Below are positions 13,578 to 21,973 of a stretch of DNA of 21,979 nt, piece by piece. Every line of letters begins with the position of its first letter. The first letter of the stretch is position 1. The position numbers and the translations under genes are program-made. The notes under the pieces are model-generated. The model worked only from the letters and a program-made list of their open reading frames with translations, searched no databases and had not been told where the DNA came from. The DNA is from Candidatus Rifleibacteriota bacterium (GTDB lineage: Bacteria > Riflebacteria > Ozemobacteria > Ozemobacterales > Ozemobacteraceae): contig JAFXRA010000063.1 of NCBI GenBank assembly GCA_017526725.1, forward strand, positions 1 through 21,979, in the 5' to 3' direction.

Positions 13578-14963
13578 ATGAGAAAAAGAATAATAATTTC
13601 AGCCATTTTAGTTTTAATGGCTCCAACATTTACAGCAGTATTTGCACAAGATAATGATACTCCAGATACAAAAATCTGGACGTTAGAAGATTGCTTGCAA
13701 TACGGTTTAAAGTATCACCCAAAAGTAATAATGGCTGATCAGGATGTTAAAATCCAGGAAGCAGCTTTATTAAGTACAAAAGCTAGTTTTGACCCTAAAG
13801 TAAATGCCAGCGTGAACTTAAATAACAGTAAAGATCAGAGAAGAGGTAACGTCACTTCTTTTCACTCTAACAGCGGGCAGAGTGAATCTGTAAGTATTTC
13901 CAAAAAGCTTTATGATTCAGGAAAGTTTTCTTTGCAGAAAAAACAGTCTAAAGAAACTTTGGAAGCAGCTAAAAAAGACAGAGAAACAACACTTATCTCT
14001 ATGGCTGCAAATATAAAGACTATGTTCTTTAAGGCTCAGCAGGCTCAGAGAATGCTTCAGGTTAAGCTTGAAACTTTAGATGGCTATGAAAAACATCTGA
14101 AGAAAGTAGAAACCTTTGTTGAAGTCGGAACTCATGCTCCTTATGATATTACTAAGGCTCAGGTTAATGTTGCCAATGCAAGAGTTGATTTGATTAGTGC
14201 AAGAAGCACTCTTAAAGAAGCATTGGTAAATGTCGGCAATGCTATTGGTGTTGATCACCCTATTCACGTAGCTGCTTACGAATTAGAAGCACTTCCAGAT
14301 ATAGACGAAAGTGTAAAACAAGATTACGTTAAAATAGCTTTGGAAAGACCAGAAGTTAAGTCTTCAGAAGCAAAACTCAGATCTGCCAAATATAGAATCA
14401 GTGAAGCCAGAACTTCTTTAAAACCATCTTTAAGCACTTCTGCGGGCTATTCCTGGAGTCAAACTCACACACCTCAAGATAGAGGCTGGAATGTTGGATT
14501 GGGTCTTTCTTGGTCTTTGTATGACGGCAGATCAACTAAAGCTTCTATTGATTCTGCTAAGAGCAGTTATGAAAGAACCAAAGCTTCCCTAGATAATCTT
14601 AAACTTAATATTGATATGGAAGTTGAAAACTGTATTAATGATATTATTGATTCTGCTCAGAGAGTGAAAGCTAATGAAGTATTGGTTAAACAGACCAGTG
14701 AAAGCTTGGAATTGGCTGAAAGCCGTTATGATACTGGTTTGGGCTCACCACTTGAAATAACTGACGCTAGAGTAGATTATGAAAAAGCAAAAGGTAATTA
14801 TATTACAGCCTATTTCGACTGTTTGATTGCTCAGACCAAATTAGACAATACTTTGGGCAGAATGCCTAAGGAATACAGCATGGACAAGGCAGTAGAAGAG
14901 CTCGGCGACAACAAAGAACTTGACGAAGTCAAAGCTGTTATTGAACCTGTTGAAGCAGAGTAA
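13578..14963 (+). CDS. TolC-family outer-membrane efflux protein
   Basis: A 461-residue outer-membrane channel. A Sec signal peptide spans about 1-23 (MRKR, hydrophobic core, cleavage after VFA before QDND). The mature part starts with the usual TLEDCLQYGLKYHP and contains two homologous halves of alternating coiled-coil helices and beta-strands. Strand segments DPKVNASVNL (near 71) and KPSLSTSAGYSW (near 283) mark the halves. ESRYDTGLGSPLEITDAR (near 387) is the classic second-repeat turn. Such trimers form the exit duct for tripartite pumps; the partners are the MacA- and MacB-like proteins downstream. AGAGGT lies before the ATG. A 279-bp gap with a repeat element separates it from macA. 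Confidence 0.93.
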   Translation: MRKRIIISAILVLMAPTFTAVFAQDNDTPDTKIWTLEDCLQYGLKYHPKVIMADQDVKIQEAALLSTKASFDPKVNASVNLNNSKDQRRGNVTSFHSNSGQSESVSISKKLYDSGKFSLQKKQSKETLEAAKKDRETTLISMAANIKTMFFKAQQAQRMLQVKLETLDGYEKHLKKVETFVEVGTHAPYDITKAQVNVANARVDLISARSTLKEALVNVGNAIGVDHPIHVAAYELEALPDIDESVKQDYVKIALERPEVKSSEAKLRSAKYRISEARTSLKPSLSTSAGYSWSQTHTPQDRGWNVGLGLSWSLYDGRSTKASIDSAKSSYERTKASLDNLKLNIDMEVENCINDIIDSAQRVKANEVLVKQTSESLELAESRYDTGLGSPLEITDARVDYEKAKGNYITAYFDCLIAQTKLDNTLGRMPKEYSMDKAVEELGDNKELDEVKAVIEPVEAE

Positions 14964-14988
14964 TTTGATATTATTTAGGAGAAATATT

Positions 14989-15162
14989 CTAAAGCCCCTC
15001 CTTGAGGAGGGGAAGCCACAAAGTGGCAGGGGTGGTGACCGAGCTAGAGTAAACTTTGATTAGCGATAGCGTATTAAAATCCAAAAGAATAAGTTTTATC
15101 TCTAACACGTCACCCTTCCGTCAGACATTTGTCTGACACCTCCCCTCAAGTGGAGGCTTTAG
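14989..15162. mobile_element. 174-bp foldback repeat element between tolC and macA
   Basis: The two arms are homologous in inverted orientation. Each reads CTAAAGCC, a stem around TTGA (CCCCTCC-TTGA-GGAGGGG at 14995-15012 on the left; CCTCCAC-TTGA-GGGGAGG on the right, minus strand), a variable hairpin, then an AGGGGTGGTGACC-like end. The variable hairpins are GCCAC-AAA-GTGGC (15015-15027) and GTCAGAC-ATTT-GTCTGAC (15120-15137). The TAGAGTAAAC/GTTTTATCTCTA middle also pairs. It has no coding capacity. It resembles extragenic MITE-like repeats known from many bacteria and probably lies within the operon transcript. Confidence 0.7.
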
Positions 15163-15242
15163 GAAAAGCAGATCCTCAAAGTTAAAAGATTTAATCCTCA
15201 TATGTTGGCAAATTTGATAGTAAAAAATCTGGAGATATATAG

Positions 15243-16616
15243 ATGAAAAAATTTTTTGCGATACTGATAATATTAGCGCTGCTTATTGGTGGCGGAGTCT
15301 GGTGGCATTTAAAAAGCTCAACTAAAAAAGAAACAACCTACACTACAGCTAAAATAACCAAAGGCGATATAATTAATTCAATTTCTTCTTCTGGTTCATT
15401 GGCTGCTTTAAACACTGTAGAAGTAGGTTCTCAGGTCAGCGGCAAAATCGTTAAAATCTATGTTGATTTCAATGACGAAGTTAAAGAAAACCAACTTATA
15501 GCAGAATTAGATGATTCTTCTTTTAAGGCTCAGGTTTTGCAGGCTAAGGCAAACCTCGAAAGTGCTAAGGCTGGGATGCTTGGTAACTATGCACAATTAA
15601 AGAATCTTCAGGCTTCTATGATCACTGCCAAAGCAGATATTGCTGCAAGTGAAGCAAACGTCAAGAAGGCTGAAATCAACGTTAAAGATGCTGAAAGAAA
15701 CTATAAGAGAATCAAAGAACTTTACGATAAAAAATTAATCTCAAAATCTGAATTAGATAATGCTGAAACAAGCCGAGACACTTCAAAAGCTAATCTTGAT
15801 GTGTCTAAAGCAAATCTTCAAAGCTCAAAAGCTAGAATTGACGCTATAAATGCTCAAATCGAAGGACAAAATGCAGACTTGGAAAGTCAGAAAGCTCGTA
15901 TTGCTCAGACTGAAGCTCAGCTAAGCCTTGCTCAGATTGATTTAGACCGAACTAAGATTTATTCCCCAATAAACGGTCGCATTATTTCAAGAGATGTTGA
16001 CGAAGGTCAGACTGTTGCAGCAAGTTTCCAGGCTCCAAAGCTTTTTACAATTGCTCAAGATCTTAGAAAAATGCAGATAGATACAGCAGTTGACGAAACC
16101 GATATCGGGGTTGTAAAAGAAGGTCAGCAAGTAACATTTACTGTTGATGCCTATAAAGACAAAACTTTTAAAGGTATTGTTCATCAGGTTAGACTTTCTC
16201 CTAACGAAAGTTCTAGTGTTATTACTTATTCCGTTATGGTAAATGTTGACAATGAAGAATTGTTGCTTAAACCGGGTATGACAGCCAATGCAGAAATATT
16301 AGTCAGTGAAAAGAAGAATGTTCTTCGTATGCCTCAGAAAGCAATGTTTGTTAAAACTTCAGAAGCTATGAAAGCTGAAATAAGAGAAGTCCAGAAGACT
16401 ATTACTGCTACTGATACAGTTCCTGTTTGGGTTAAATTGCCCCATAACCCCAAACCTGTTATAAAACTTGTTAAGATGGGGTTTTCAAATCAGGATTATA
16501 CAGAAGTTGCTAATGATGTTTTAAAAGAAGGCGATGAAGTAGTTATAGGAGTTTCTGGAATACAAACTTCGTCAAAGAGTCAAAGTGGTCGTCAAGGGCC
16601 TCCTCCAAGAATATAA
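15243..16616 (+). CDS. macA: MacA/HlyD-type periplasmic adaptor
   Basis: A 457-residue membrane-fusion protein that bridges the MacB pump and the TolC duct. One N-terminal membrane anchor spans about 4-23 (FFAILIILALLIGGGVWWHL) with no lipobox. A split biotinyl-lipoyl domain follows: VEVGSQVSGKIVKIYVDFND (near 60) and RTKIYSPINGRIISRDVDEG (near 237). Between them is an unusually long alpha-hairpin (about 95-232) full of Ala, Lys, Asp and Glu heptads. Beta-barrel (DIGVVKEGQQVTF) and membrane-proximal domains (KPVIKLVKMGF near 405-415) complete it. The C-terminus ends with a Ser/Gln/Arg/Pro tail. GGAG precedes the ATG. The macB ATPase gene starts 16 bases after the stop. Confidence 0.9.
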   Translation: MKKFFAILIILALLIGGGVWWHLKSSTKKETTYTTAKITKGDIINSISSSGSLAALNTVEVGSQVSGKIVKIYVDFNDEVKENQLIAELDDSSFKAQVLQAKANLESAKAGMLGNYAQLKNLQASMITAKADIAASEANVKKAEINVKDAERNYKRIKELYDKKLISKSELDNAETSRDTSKANLDVSKANLQSSKARIDAINAQIEGQNADLESQKARIAQTEAQLSLAQIDLDRTKIYSPINGRIISRDVDEGQTVAASFQAPKLFTIAQDLRKMQIDTAVDETDIGVVKEGQQVTFTVDAYKDKTFKGIVHQVRLSPNESSSVITYSVMVNVDNEELLLKPGMTANAEILVSEKKNVLRMPQKAMFVKTSEAMKAEIREVQKTITATDTVPVWVKLPHNPKPVIKLVKMGFSNQDYTEVANDVLKEGDEVVIGVSGIQTSSKSQSGRQGPPPRI

Positions 16617-16632
16617 TTTAAGGAGGTCAGAA

Positions 16633-17466
16633 ATGGGTGGTCTTACTAAGAAAAAAGAAGTAGTGCTTCCTAAAAAGGAAGAAACTCAATCTGTTAACGA
16701 TAAGCTACAATCTAAAAAAGAGGTTTTGCTTCAAGTTAAAGATCTTAAGAAAATTTATAAAATGGATGGTGTTTCTGTTCATGCTTTAAGAGGCGTTAAT
16801 GTTGAATTTTATAAACATGAATTCACTTCAATAATGGGAACCTCTGGCTCTGGTAAATCAACGTTGATGAACATTTTAGGCTGCTTAGACAAGCCTACTT
16901 CAGGCAATTATTATATTGATGGAGAAGATGTTTCTCATTTTTCAAAAGATCAATTGGCATTGGTAAGAAATCGTAAGATTGGCTTTGTTTTTCAGGGTTT
17001 CAATCTCCTTTCCAGAACCAGTGCATTAGAAAATGTTGAATTGCCAATGGTTTATGCAGGGGTTCCTGCTGCAGAACGTCATAAAAGAGCTATGGCTGCG
17101 CTAGAATCTGTTGGCTTAAAGGGAAGAGAAAATCACCACCCAAATCAGCTTTCGGGTGGTCAGCAACAGCGTGTGGCTATTGCTAGAGCAATCTGTAATA
17201 CACCTTCTGTTATTTTGGCTGACGAACCTACTGGTAATCTAGACTCTTATTCAAGTATAGAAATAATGGGTATTTTCCAAAGGCTTAATCAGCAGGGAAT
17301 CTCAATTGTTTTGATTACTCACGAACCTGATATTGCCGAATATACTCAAAGAGTTATCAAAATAGTTGACGGACAGATAGTCAGCGATAAACGTAATGAT
17401 AAAGTTTTGCTTGCTTCCGAAGAAATTAAAAAACATAAGAAGCCAGGCACTGAAATCGAAGACTAG
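16633..17466 (+). CDS. macB: MacB-type ABC transporter ATPase (separate subunit)
   Basis: A 277-residue nucleotide-binding protein of the MacB/LolD/FtsE type. Walker A GTSGSGKST (69-77), Q-loop Q121 in FQGFNLL, signature LSGGQ (173-177), Walker B VILADEP with E198, and switch His230 in LITHEPD are all intact. A lysine/glutamate-rich extension (about residues 1-32) before the first strand is not usual. I chose ATG 16633 because AGGAGG lies just upstream; an in-frame GTG at 16585 would overlap macA and lacks a site. In E. coli MacB the ATPase and permease are fused; here they are separate, as in YknYZ. It powers export of a peptide, lipid or macrolide-like substrate; which one cannot be told. 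Confidence 0.92.
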   Translation: MGGLTKKKEVVLPKKEETQSVNDKLQSKKEVLLQVKDLKKIYKMDGVSVHALRGVNVEFYKHEFTSIMGTSGSGKSTLMNILGCLDKPTSGNYYIDGEDVSHFSKDQLALVRNRKIGFVFQGFNLLSRTSALENVELPMVYAGVPAAERHKRAMAALESVGLKGRENHHPNQLSGGQQQRVAIARAICNTPSVILADEPTGNLDSYSSIEIMGIFQRLNQQGISIVLITHEPDIAEYTQRVIKIVDGQIVSDKRNDKVLLASEEIKKHKKPGTEIED

Positions 17467-17478
17467 GAGGCTATATAT

Positions 17479-18696
17479 ATGGGATTTCTTGGAATTATTA
17501 AACTAGCTTTTATTAGTCTTAACCGTAATAAAATGCGTTCTTTTCTTACTGCTCTTGGAATTATTATAGGAGTTGCTTCTGTAGTTGGTATGGTTGCTCT
17601 TGGACAGGGTGCTTACTATTCTGTTCAGGAAAATATTTCTAAAATGGGCACTAATCTTATTATGGTTATGCCAGGTAGTTCTAACAGACGTGGCTTTCAT
17701 GGTGCTAGAGGTTCTATGACTACTCTAAAACCAGCTGATGCCGAAGCTATTCTTCGTGATTGCCCTTCTGTTGGCATGATTTCTCCGATTTGTAGAGGGT
17801 CTGGACAAGCTGTTTATGGAAACAACAACTCTAATACAAGTTGTATGGGTGTTACTGAAGATTATCTTAAAATAGCTTCTAGGGAAGTGAGCGAAGGTAG
17901 GTTCTTCACTTTGAATGAAATTTCTGCCGGAGCAAAAGTCTGTGTAGTAGGCTCTACAGTAGTTGAAAATCTTTTTGGTAATCTAAATCCTATCGGAAAA
18001 ACCATTAGATATAGTAAAATGCCCTTAGAAATTATCGGTGTGTTAAAATCTCGTGGTGAAAGCGGTATGGGTGGTGATCAGGACGATTTAATACTTTTGC
18101 CATTCTCTGTTGTTCAAAGAAGAATTCGTGGAATAAACCACTGTGATATGCTCAACATCTCCGCTGCAACTTCTGATGCTGTCGACTCTGCTAAAACCGA
18201 AATAGAAGAAGTTTTACGCAGACGACATAAATTAGCAGAAGGAAAAGATAATGATTTCAATATAGTAACTCAAGATGACATCGCAGAAATGGCTGGTAGT
18301 ACTTTGACCATCATCGCTTTGCTTCTTGGAGCAATAGCCTCTGTTTCTTTGTTAGTAGGTGGTATAGGCGTTATGAATATTATGCTTGTTTCTGTTACAG
18401 AAAGAACTAGAGAAATAGGTATTCGTATGGCTATTGGAGCAAAAACTTCTGATATTATGTGGCAGTTTTTGGTAGAATCAGTAGTTTTAACCTGTGCAGG
18501 TGGTATTATAGGAATTCTTGGCGGTATTGGACTTGCAAAAGTTATTGCTATGTTTACTCAGTTTACACCAGTTGTTTCTTCAACTTCGATTGTTGTGTCT
18601 GTCGCTTTCTCTGCTTGTGTTGGGACTTTCTTCGGTCTCTACCCTGCATATAAAGCCTCACAGCTCGACCCGATCGAAGCTTTCCGCTACGAATGA
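17479..18696 (+). CDS. MacB-type ABC transporter permease (separate subunit)
   Basis: A 405-residue FtsX/MacB-family permease. TM1 (about 16-38) contains FLTALGIIIGVASVVGMVAL, the family N-terminal pattern. A large periplasmic MacB_PCD domain (about 40-270) follows, with GRFFT and VVGSTVVENLFG and a GMGGDQDD loop. Three C-terminal TMs (about 272-300, 330-355, 370-395) surround NIMLVSVTERTREIGIRMAIGA, split over positions about 296-317, the FtsX coupling signature. It ends in LDPIEAFRYE, also typical. AGGAGG lies before the ATG, 12 bases after the ATPase gene. MacB permeases work mechanically across the periplasm rather than as a membrane channel. It is the last gene of the operon; a MITE follows. 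Confidence 0.92.
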   Translation: MGFLGIIKLAFISLNRNKMRSFLTALGIIIGVASVVGMVALGQGAYYSVQENISKMGTNLIMVMPGSSNRRGFHGARGSMTTLKPADAEAILRDCPSVGMISPICRGSGQAVYGNNNSNTSCMGVTEDYLKIASREVSEGRFFTLNEISAGAKVCVVGSTVVENLFGNLNPIGKTIRYSKMPLEIIGVLKSRGESGMGGDQDDLILLPFSVVQRRIRGINHCDMLNISAATSDAVDSAKTEIEEVLRRRHKLAEGKDNDFNIVTQDDIAEMAGSTLTIIALLLGAIASVSLLVGGIGVMNIMLVSVTERTREIGIRMAIGAKTSDIMWQFLVESVVLTCAGGIIGILGGIGLAKVIAMFTQFTPVVSSTSIVVSVAFSACVGTFFGLYPAYKASQLDPIEAFRYE

Positions 18697-18723
18697 GGTT
18701 TCTAATAAGATTCTCCCACTGAG

Positions 18724-18898
18724 AAGACTGTCCGAAAACTAGTTTTTAGCCCATATTAGATTATACTATCTATATATTTGTCATAATAAGTATAGCGTAT
18801 GGGCTTTAGCCCTGAAAGCTATACTATTATGACAAATGTGTAGACTACAAGAAAGAAATACTAATTTTACAGTAAATTTTAAGTTTTCGGACAATATC
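18724..18898. mobile_element. TGTCCGAAAAC-ended MITE, copy C
   Basis: CTGTCCGAAAACTAGTTTTTA on the left and AAATTTTAAGTTTTCGGACA on the right form the ends (core boundaries 18729-18893). The centre (18769-18844) is a copy of the ~76-bp palindrome in the same orientation as in copy B. No clear target duplication can be seen. It lies in the 218-bp gap between the macB permease and the next ABC gene, ending 16-21 bases before its ATG, so it forms most of that gene's upstream region. Confidence 0.75.
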
Positions 18899-18914
18899 TT
18901 AAAGATTACTAAAC

Positions 18915-19853
18915 ATGAAACTAGAAGTTAAAAATCTAAAAAAGCAATATAAAGATTGTTTGGCTGTAAACAATCTTTCTTTTTCTATTAAAACAGGTGA
19001 AATTACAGGATTCATTGGGCCAAATGGTTCAGGTAAAACCACTACCATGAAATTGATTGCAACCATTGAAAACTGCACTAGCGGTGATATAAAAATAGGT
19101 GGAACGTCTATTTTAGAATATCCTGAATTGGTTCGACAGCATATAGGTTATGTTCCTGATACTTTACCATCAAATAAAGATATGACGGTTCATGATTACC
19201 TTGATTTCTTTGCTAGCGCTTATAGCTACAAATCACCTTTAAGGCAAAAAGTTGTTAAAGAAATAGAAGATTTCACAAAGCTTTCAACTATTAAGGAAAA
19301 GGTAATAGATACTTTGTCTAAGGGAATGAAGCAAAGAGTCTCTGTAGCAAGATCTCTAATCAGCGATCCTGATTTTTTTCTAATGGATGAGCCGGCGGCA
19401 GGACTAGACCCTAAGGAAAGAATGGAATTAAAAGAATTTCTTTTAACTCTTAAAAATTTAGGGAAAGGAATACTTATTAGTTCTCATATTCTTAGTGAAC
19501 TTTCCGAAGTCTGTGATTCTATCGTAATAATAGAAAGAGGAAGATTGGTCAAATCAGGTAGAATAGATGAGGTAATTGGTGATGTTGAAAAGAGTCATAA
19601 ACCTGTTTTTCAAATCCAGACTATTACCCCGCCTGATAAAGAAATTATTAATTTAATTTCTCTTGAACCGATGGTTTCTAATATTCGCATAAATGATAAT
19701 TTCATAGAATTTGAATATACTGGTTCTGAAGAACAGGCTTCTGAGATGGTCAGTAGATTGTTAGATAAAGGATACCGCTTCTCTTTATTTGGCTTTAAAA
19801 AAGAGAACTTGGAATCCGTCTTTATGAAATTGACAAAGGGGGGTTTTCAATAA
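18915..19853 (+). CDS. ABC-2-type exporter ATPase
   Basis: A 312-residue nucleotide-binding protein of the CcmA/NatA-like ABC-2 class. Walker A GPNGSGKTT (35-43), signature LSKGMKQ (134-140), Walker B FFLMDEP with D168/E169, D-loop AGLDP and switch His in SSHILSE. LSKGMKQ in place of LSGGQ is normal for this class. The C-terminal 85 residues (about 225-312) form the extra domain common in these proteins, ending in ENLESVFMKLTKG, the usual tail. The ribosome site is poor (AAAGA). It pairs with the membrane protein 9 bases downstream. Substrate unknown. Confidence 0.9.
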   Translation: MKLEVKNLKKQYKDCLAVNNLSFSIKTGEITGFIGPNGSGKTTTMKLIATIENCTSGDIKIGGTSILEYPELVRQHIGYVPDTLPSNKDMTVHDYLDFFASAYSYKSPLRQKVVKEIEDFTKLSTIKEKVIDTLSKGMKQRVSVARSLISDPDFFLMDEPAAGLDPKERMELKEFLLTLKNLGKGILISSHILSELSEVCDSIVIIERGRLVKSGRIDEVIGDVEKSHKPVFQIQTITPPDKEIINLISLEPMVSNIRINDNFIEFEYTGSEEQASEMVSRLLDKGYRFSLFGFKKENLESVFMKLTKGGFQ

Positions 19854-19862
19854 TAAGCATTT

Positions 19863-21629
19863 ATGACTGATTTAAAAGAAAAACTAGCTGATTTTTTTAA
19901 TCTGATTTTTATTAATGATTTGCGAAAAACCAAAAAGGGAAAATCCTTTTGGTTTAATTGGGGTTTTCTTTTTATTGTTTACCTGATTATTTTTTGGATA
20001 TTATTTTCTAATCCTTCCTTTAAATCAGAGGCTTTTAAACTTAATTGTTATAAAATTCTTGCTTTCTTTTTCTTTACAGCTGTTTCTGTAATACCTTTGG
20101 AAGTCCGCTTTTTAACTCTAAGAGAACTTGAAAATGATAATATATTTTTCATTTTTATGTCTAATATAACTGCTTTTAATTTTATAAAAGGGAAACTGCT
20201 TTTAGGTGTTTTTTATAATATTATTCTGCTCTTAGCTGCTATCCCTGTTTATGCTTTCATATATTTTTCTGAAGGAATAGACCTTATAAGATTAATAAGA
20301 ATTTATTATTATACCTGTATAGTTCCAATACCTGTTATTTTATTCCTTATTTATGAAGGTCTCCATGATGGTAGGGGCGGAAAACTATCTGTTTATTTTA
20401 ATGGAATTGTTGATCTTGTAGGTATATTGTTTACAAGCTTTTTTTATGTAAGATATATTGGAGTAGAAGGTATTCGTGATGTTTCTAATGAGGCAATTTC
20501 TGGACTAATTATTATTGATTTAATTGTAGGCTTTGTTGTTTTTGTATCTGCTTTATTTATGGGGCTCTTTTTATACTCTTATATAACAAAGATATACCCA
20601 ATGTCAGAGATTAATACTACCTTTGTTCCTAAGTCTAGAAACAGCTTTTCTTCTAATTATAAAAAAGATGCTCTTCCCACAACTGTTAATAATGATAAAG
20701 AAAAAAGTTCTTCGTTTCAAAGTAATATAGTTTTAGAAAGAAAGGCTACACCCTCAAATAATATAGATCTAGAAAATGAAATTAAGCCGTCAAGTGATGT
20801 AAGTTCTAATAAAATTTTAAAACCTGTATCTTATTCTGGTCCTTCATCTGAATTAAGAGAGCATCAATCTGGTTTAATAAGAAAAAATAATGGAGAAAGA
20901 ATTAGTACTGAATCAATAATTAAAATGCTTATTACTGGTTTTTGGCTGTTATTCCTTTTTATTATTCCATTTAAAATTTTGGGAAATATTGGGGTAGGTT
21001 TCGTCTATTTCTTATTTCCTTTATTATGTGGGTATTTTCATAGCCGAGAAACTATTTATGATAAAAGAAGTAAATTAGAAATACCTGAACCTGGTTTAAA
21101 AAGAATAATAAAATTTCCATTTGTAAGTGGATATGCTAATGGAGTTATTTGGTTATTTCTCTGTTATTGCGCTTATGGGTTTGTTTTATTGCTTACTTAT
21201 GGATTTTTTGAACCTGAATCAGGTAAGGCTTATTTCGTTAGAGATTTATTCCCTGGCGGCGGTTTTTTCGTTGTGATGGCATTTATGCTGAATATATTCA
21301 GTTGGTGTTTTTTAGGACGATATTTAGCTGATAATTTTATGAAATATGATGTTAAGGATAACAAAGCCTTATCAACAATATTTACTCTTATTCTTGTGAC
21401 TTCGTTTATGACTGCTTTTACTCCTAAAGGTCAAGATAATCCTTTAAGTATGATTAACTATTTTTCGCCAACAATGCCTTCTTTGACAGCTTATTTTTTC
21501 TTTGAAAAGCCTTCGGCGTTTATTTTTAACCTTATCTTTTTTATTGTAACGTTAATTCCTAATGCTAAGACTCTGATTGATCAAATAAATAGTTATTTCT
21601 CTTACACTCCAGGCTTAGAAGATAATTAA
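19863..21629 (+). CDS. ABC-2-type permease-like membrane protein, 12 TM with disordered linker
   Basis: A 588-residue inner-membrane protein without close recognisable motifs, taken as the permease of the preceding ATPase because of position and topology. Six hydrophobic segments lie in about 1-245 (first two near 27-49 and 60-80; the sixth GLIIIDLIVGFVVFVSALF). A Ser/Asn/Lys/Pro-rich hydrophilic linker spans about 248-350, and six more segments follow to the C-terminus. The first half has an RELENDNIFFI stretch between TM2 and TM3, like the coupling helix of large ABC-2 permeases. The ribosome site is weak. It is richer in A/T and Phe/Ile than its neighbours. Two six-TM halves on one chain would act as a full ABC-2 dimer. 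A polytopic protein with another job is possible. Confidence 0.7.
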   Translation: MTDLKEKLADFFNLIFINDLRKTKKGKSFWFNWGFLFIVYLIIFWILFSNPSFKSEAFKLNCYKILAFFFFTAVSVIPLEVRFLTLRELENDNIFFIFMSNITAFNFIKGKLLLGVFYNIILLLAAIPVYAFIYFSEGIDLIRLIRIYYYTCIVPIPVILFLIYEGLHDGRGGKLSVYFNGIVDLVGILFTSFFYVRYIGVEGIRDVSNEAISGLIIIDLIVGFVVFVSALFMGLFLYSYITKIYPMSEINTTFVPKSRNSFSSNYKKDALPTTVNNDKEKSSSFQSNIVLERKATPSNNIDLENEIKPSSDVSSNKILKPVSYSGPSSELREHQSGLIRKNNGERISTESIIKMLITGFWLLFLFIIPFKILGNIGVGFVYFLFPLLCGYFHSRETIYDKRSKLEIPEPGLKRIIKFPFVSGYANGVIWLFLCYCAYGFVLLLTYGFFEPESGKAYFVRDLFPGGGFFVVMAFMLNIFSWCFLGRYLADNFMKYDVKDNKALSTIFTLILVTSFMTAFTPKGQDNPLSMINYFSPTMPSLTAYFFFEKPSAFIFNLIFFIVTLIPNAKTLIDQINSYFSYTPGLEDN

Positions 21630-21669
21630 TCTTGAACAATTCAGTCGGACAGTTTGCCTGCTCTGTGCA

Positions 21670-21744
21670 GTCTACTCATTGTCATAAACGTATAGCTTTC
21701 AGGGTTTATCCATACGCTATACTTTTTATGACAGATGTGTAGAC
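21670..21744 (+). repeat. ~76-bp palindromic repeat, copy D (free-standing)
   Basis: GTCTACTCATTGTCATAAACG on the left is identical to copy A; TATGACAGATGTGTAGAC closes it. The middle TATAGCTTTCAGGG matches copies B and C better than A does. It directly follows the permease gene and could act as its transcript end. Confidence 0.8.
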
Positions 21745-21757
21745 TTCTAGAACCTTG

Positions 21758-21909
21758 AACTCTTCTCACCCTTCTCACCCTTCCAACTCTTCTCACAATT
21801 CTAACTATTATAACAATATCTCACAAGCGACGTCAGTCGCTGTCCCACAACGAAGTGTCCCACAGCGCAGCGTAACACTTATAACCCTTACAACCCTTCT
21901 CACCCTTCC
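21758..21909 (+). repeat. Composite nonamer/hairpin repeat at the right end
   Basis: Seven nonamers (21758-21820: AACTCTTCT, CACCCTTCT, CACCCTTCC, AACTCTTCT, CACAATTCT, AACTATTAT, AACAATATC) lead into a hairpin array. The hairpins are AGCGAC-GTCA-GTCGCT (21826-21841), AC-GAA-GT (21850-21856) and GC-GCA-GC (21865-21871), separated by two GTCCCACA octamers. Four more nonamers follow (21874-21909). This is the clearest example of the composite: nonamers, hairpins, nonamers. The reading frame across it is not a gene. Confidence 0.75.
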
Positions 21910-21944
21910 AACAAAAAAAACTAAAAAAATATTTAAAAAACTTG

Positions 21945-21973
21945 TTGACTTTAAAAATAATATTTGCTAAGAT
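21945..21973 (+). promoter_or_regulatory. Strong promoter firing out of the window
   Basis: TTGACT (21945-21950), exactly 17 bases, then TAAGAT (21968-21973) preceded by TGC (extended -10). It is the best plus-strand promoter here and must serve a gene beyond the right edge; such a strong site is typical of tRNA, rRNA or other highly expressed genes. Confidence 0.7.

Noticed and set aside
16585..16632. Earlier GTG start for the MacB-type ATPase
   Set aside because: It overlaps the macA end and has no ribosome site, whereas AGGAGG sits right before the ATG at 16633.
21755..21970. 71-codon plus-strand frame at the right end
   Set aside because: It is the translation of the nonamer/hairpin composite repeat and runs into a promoter.
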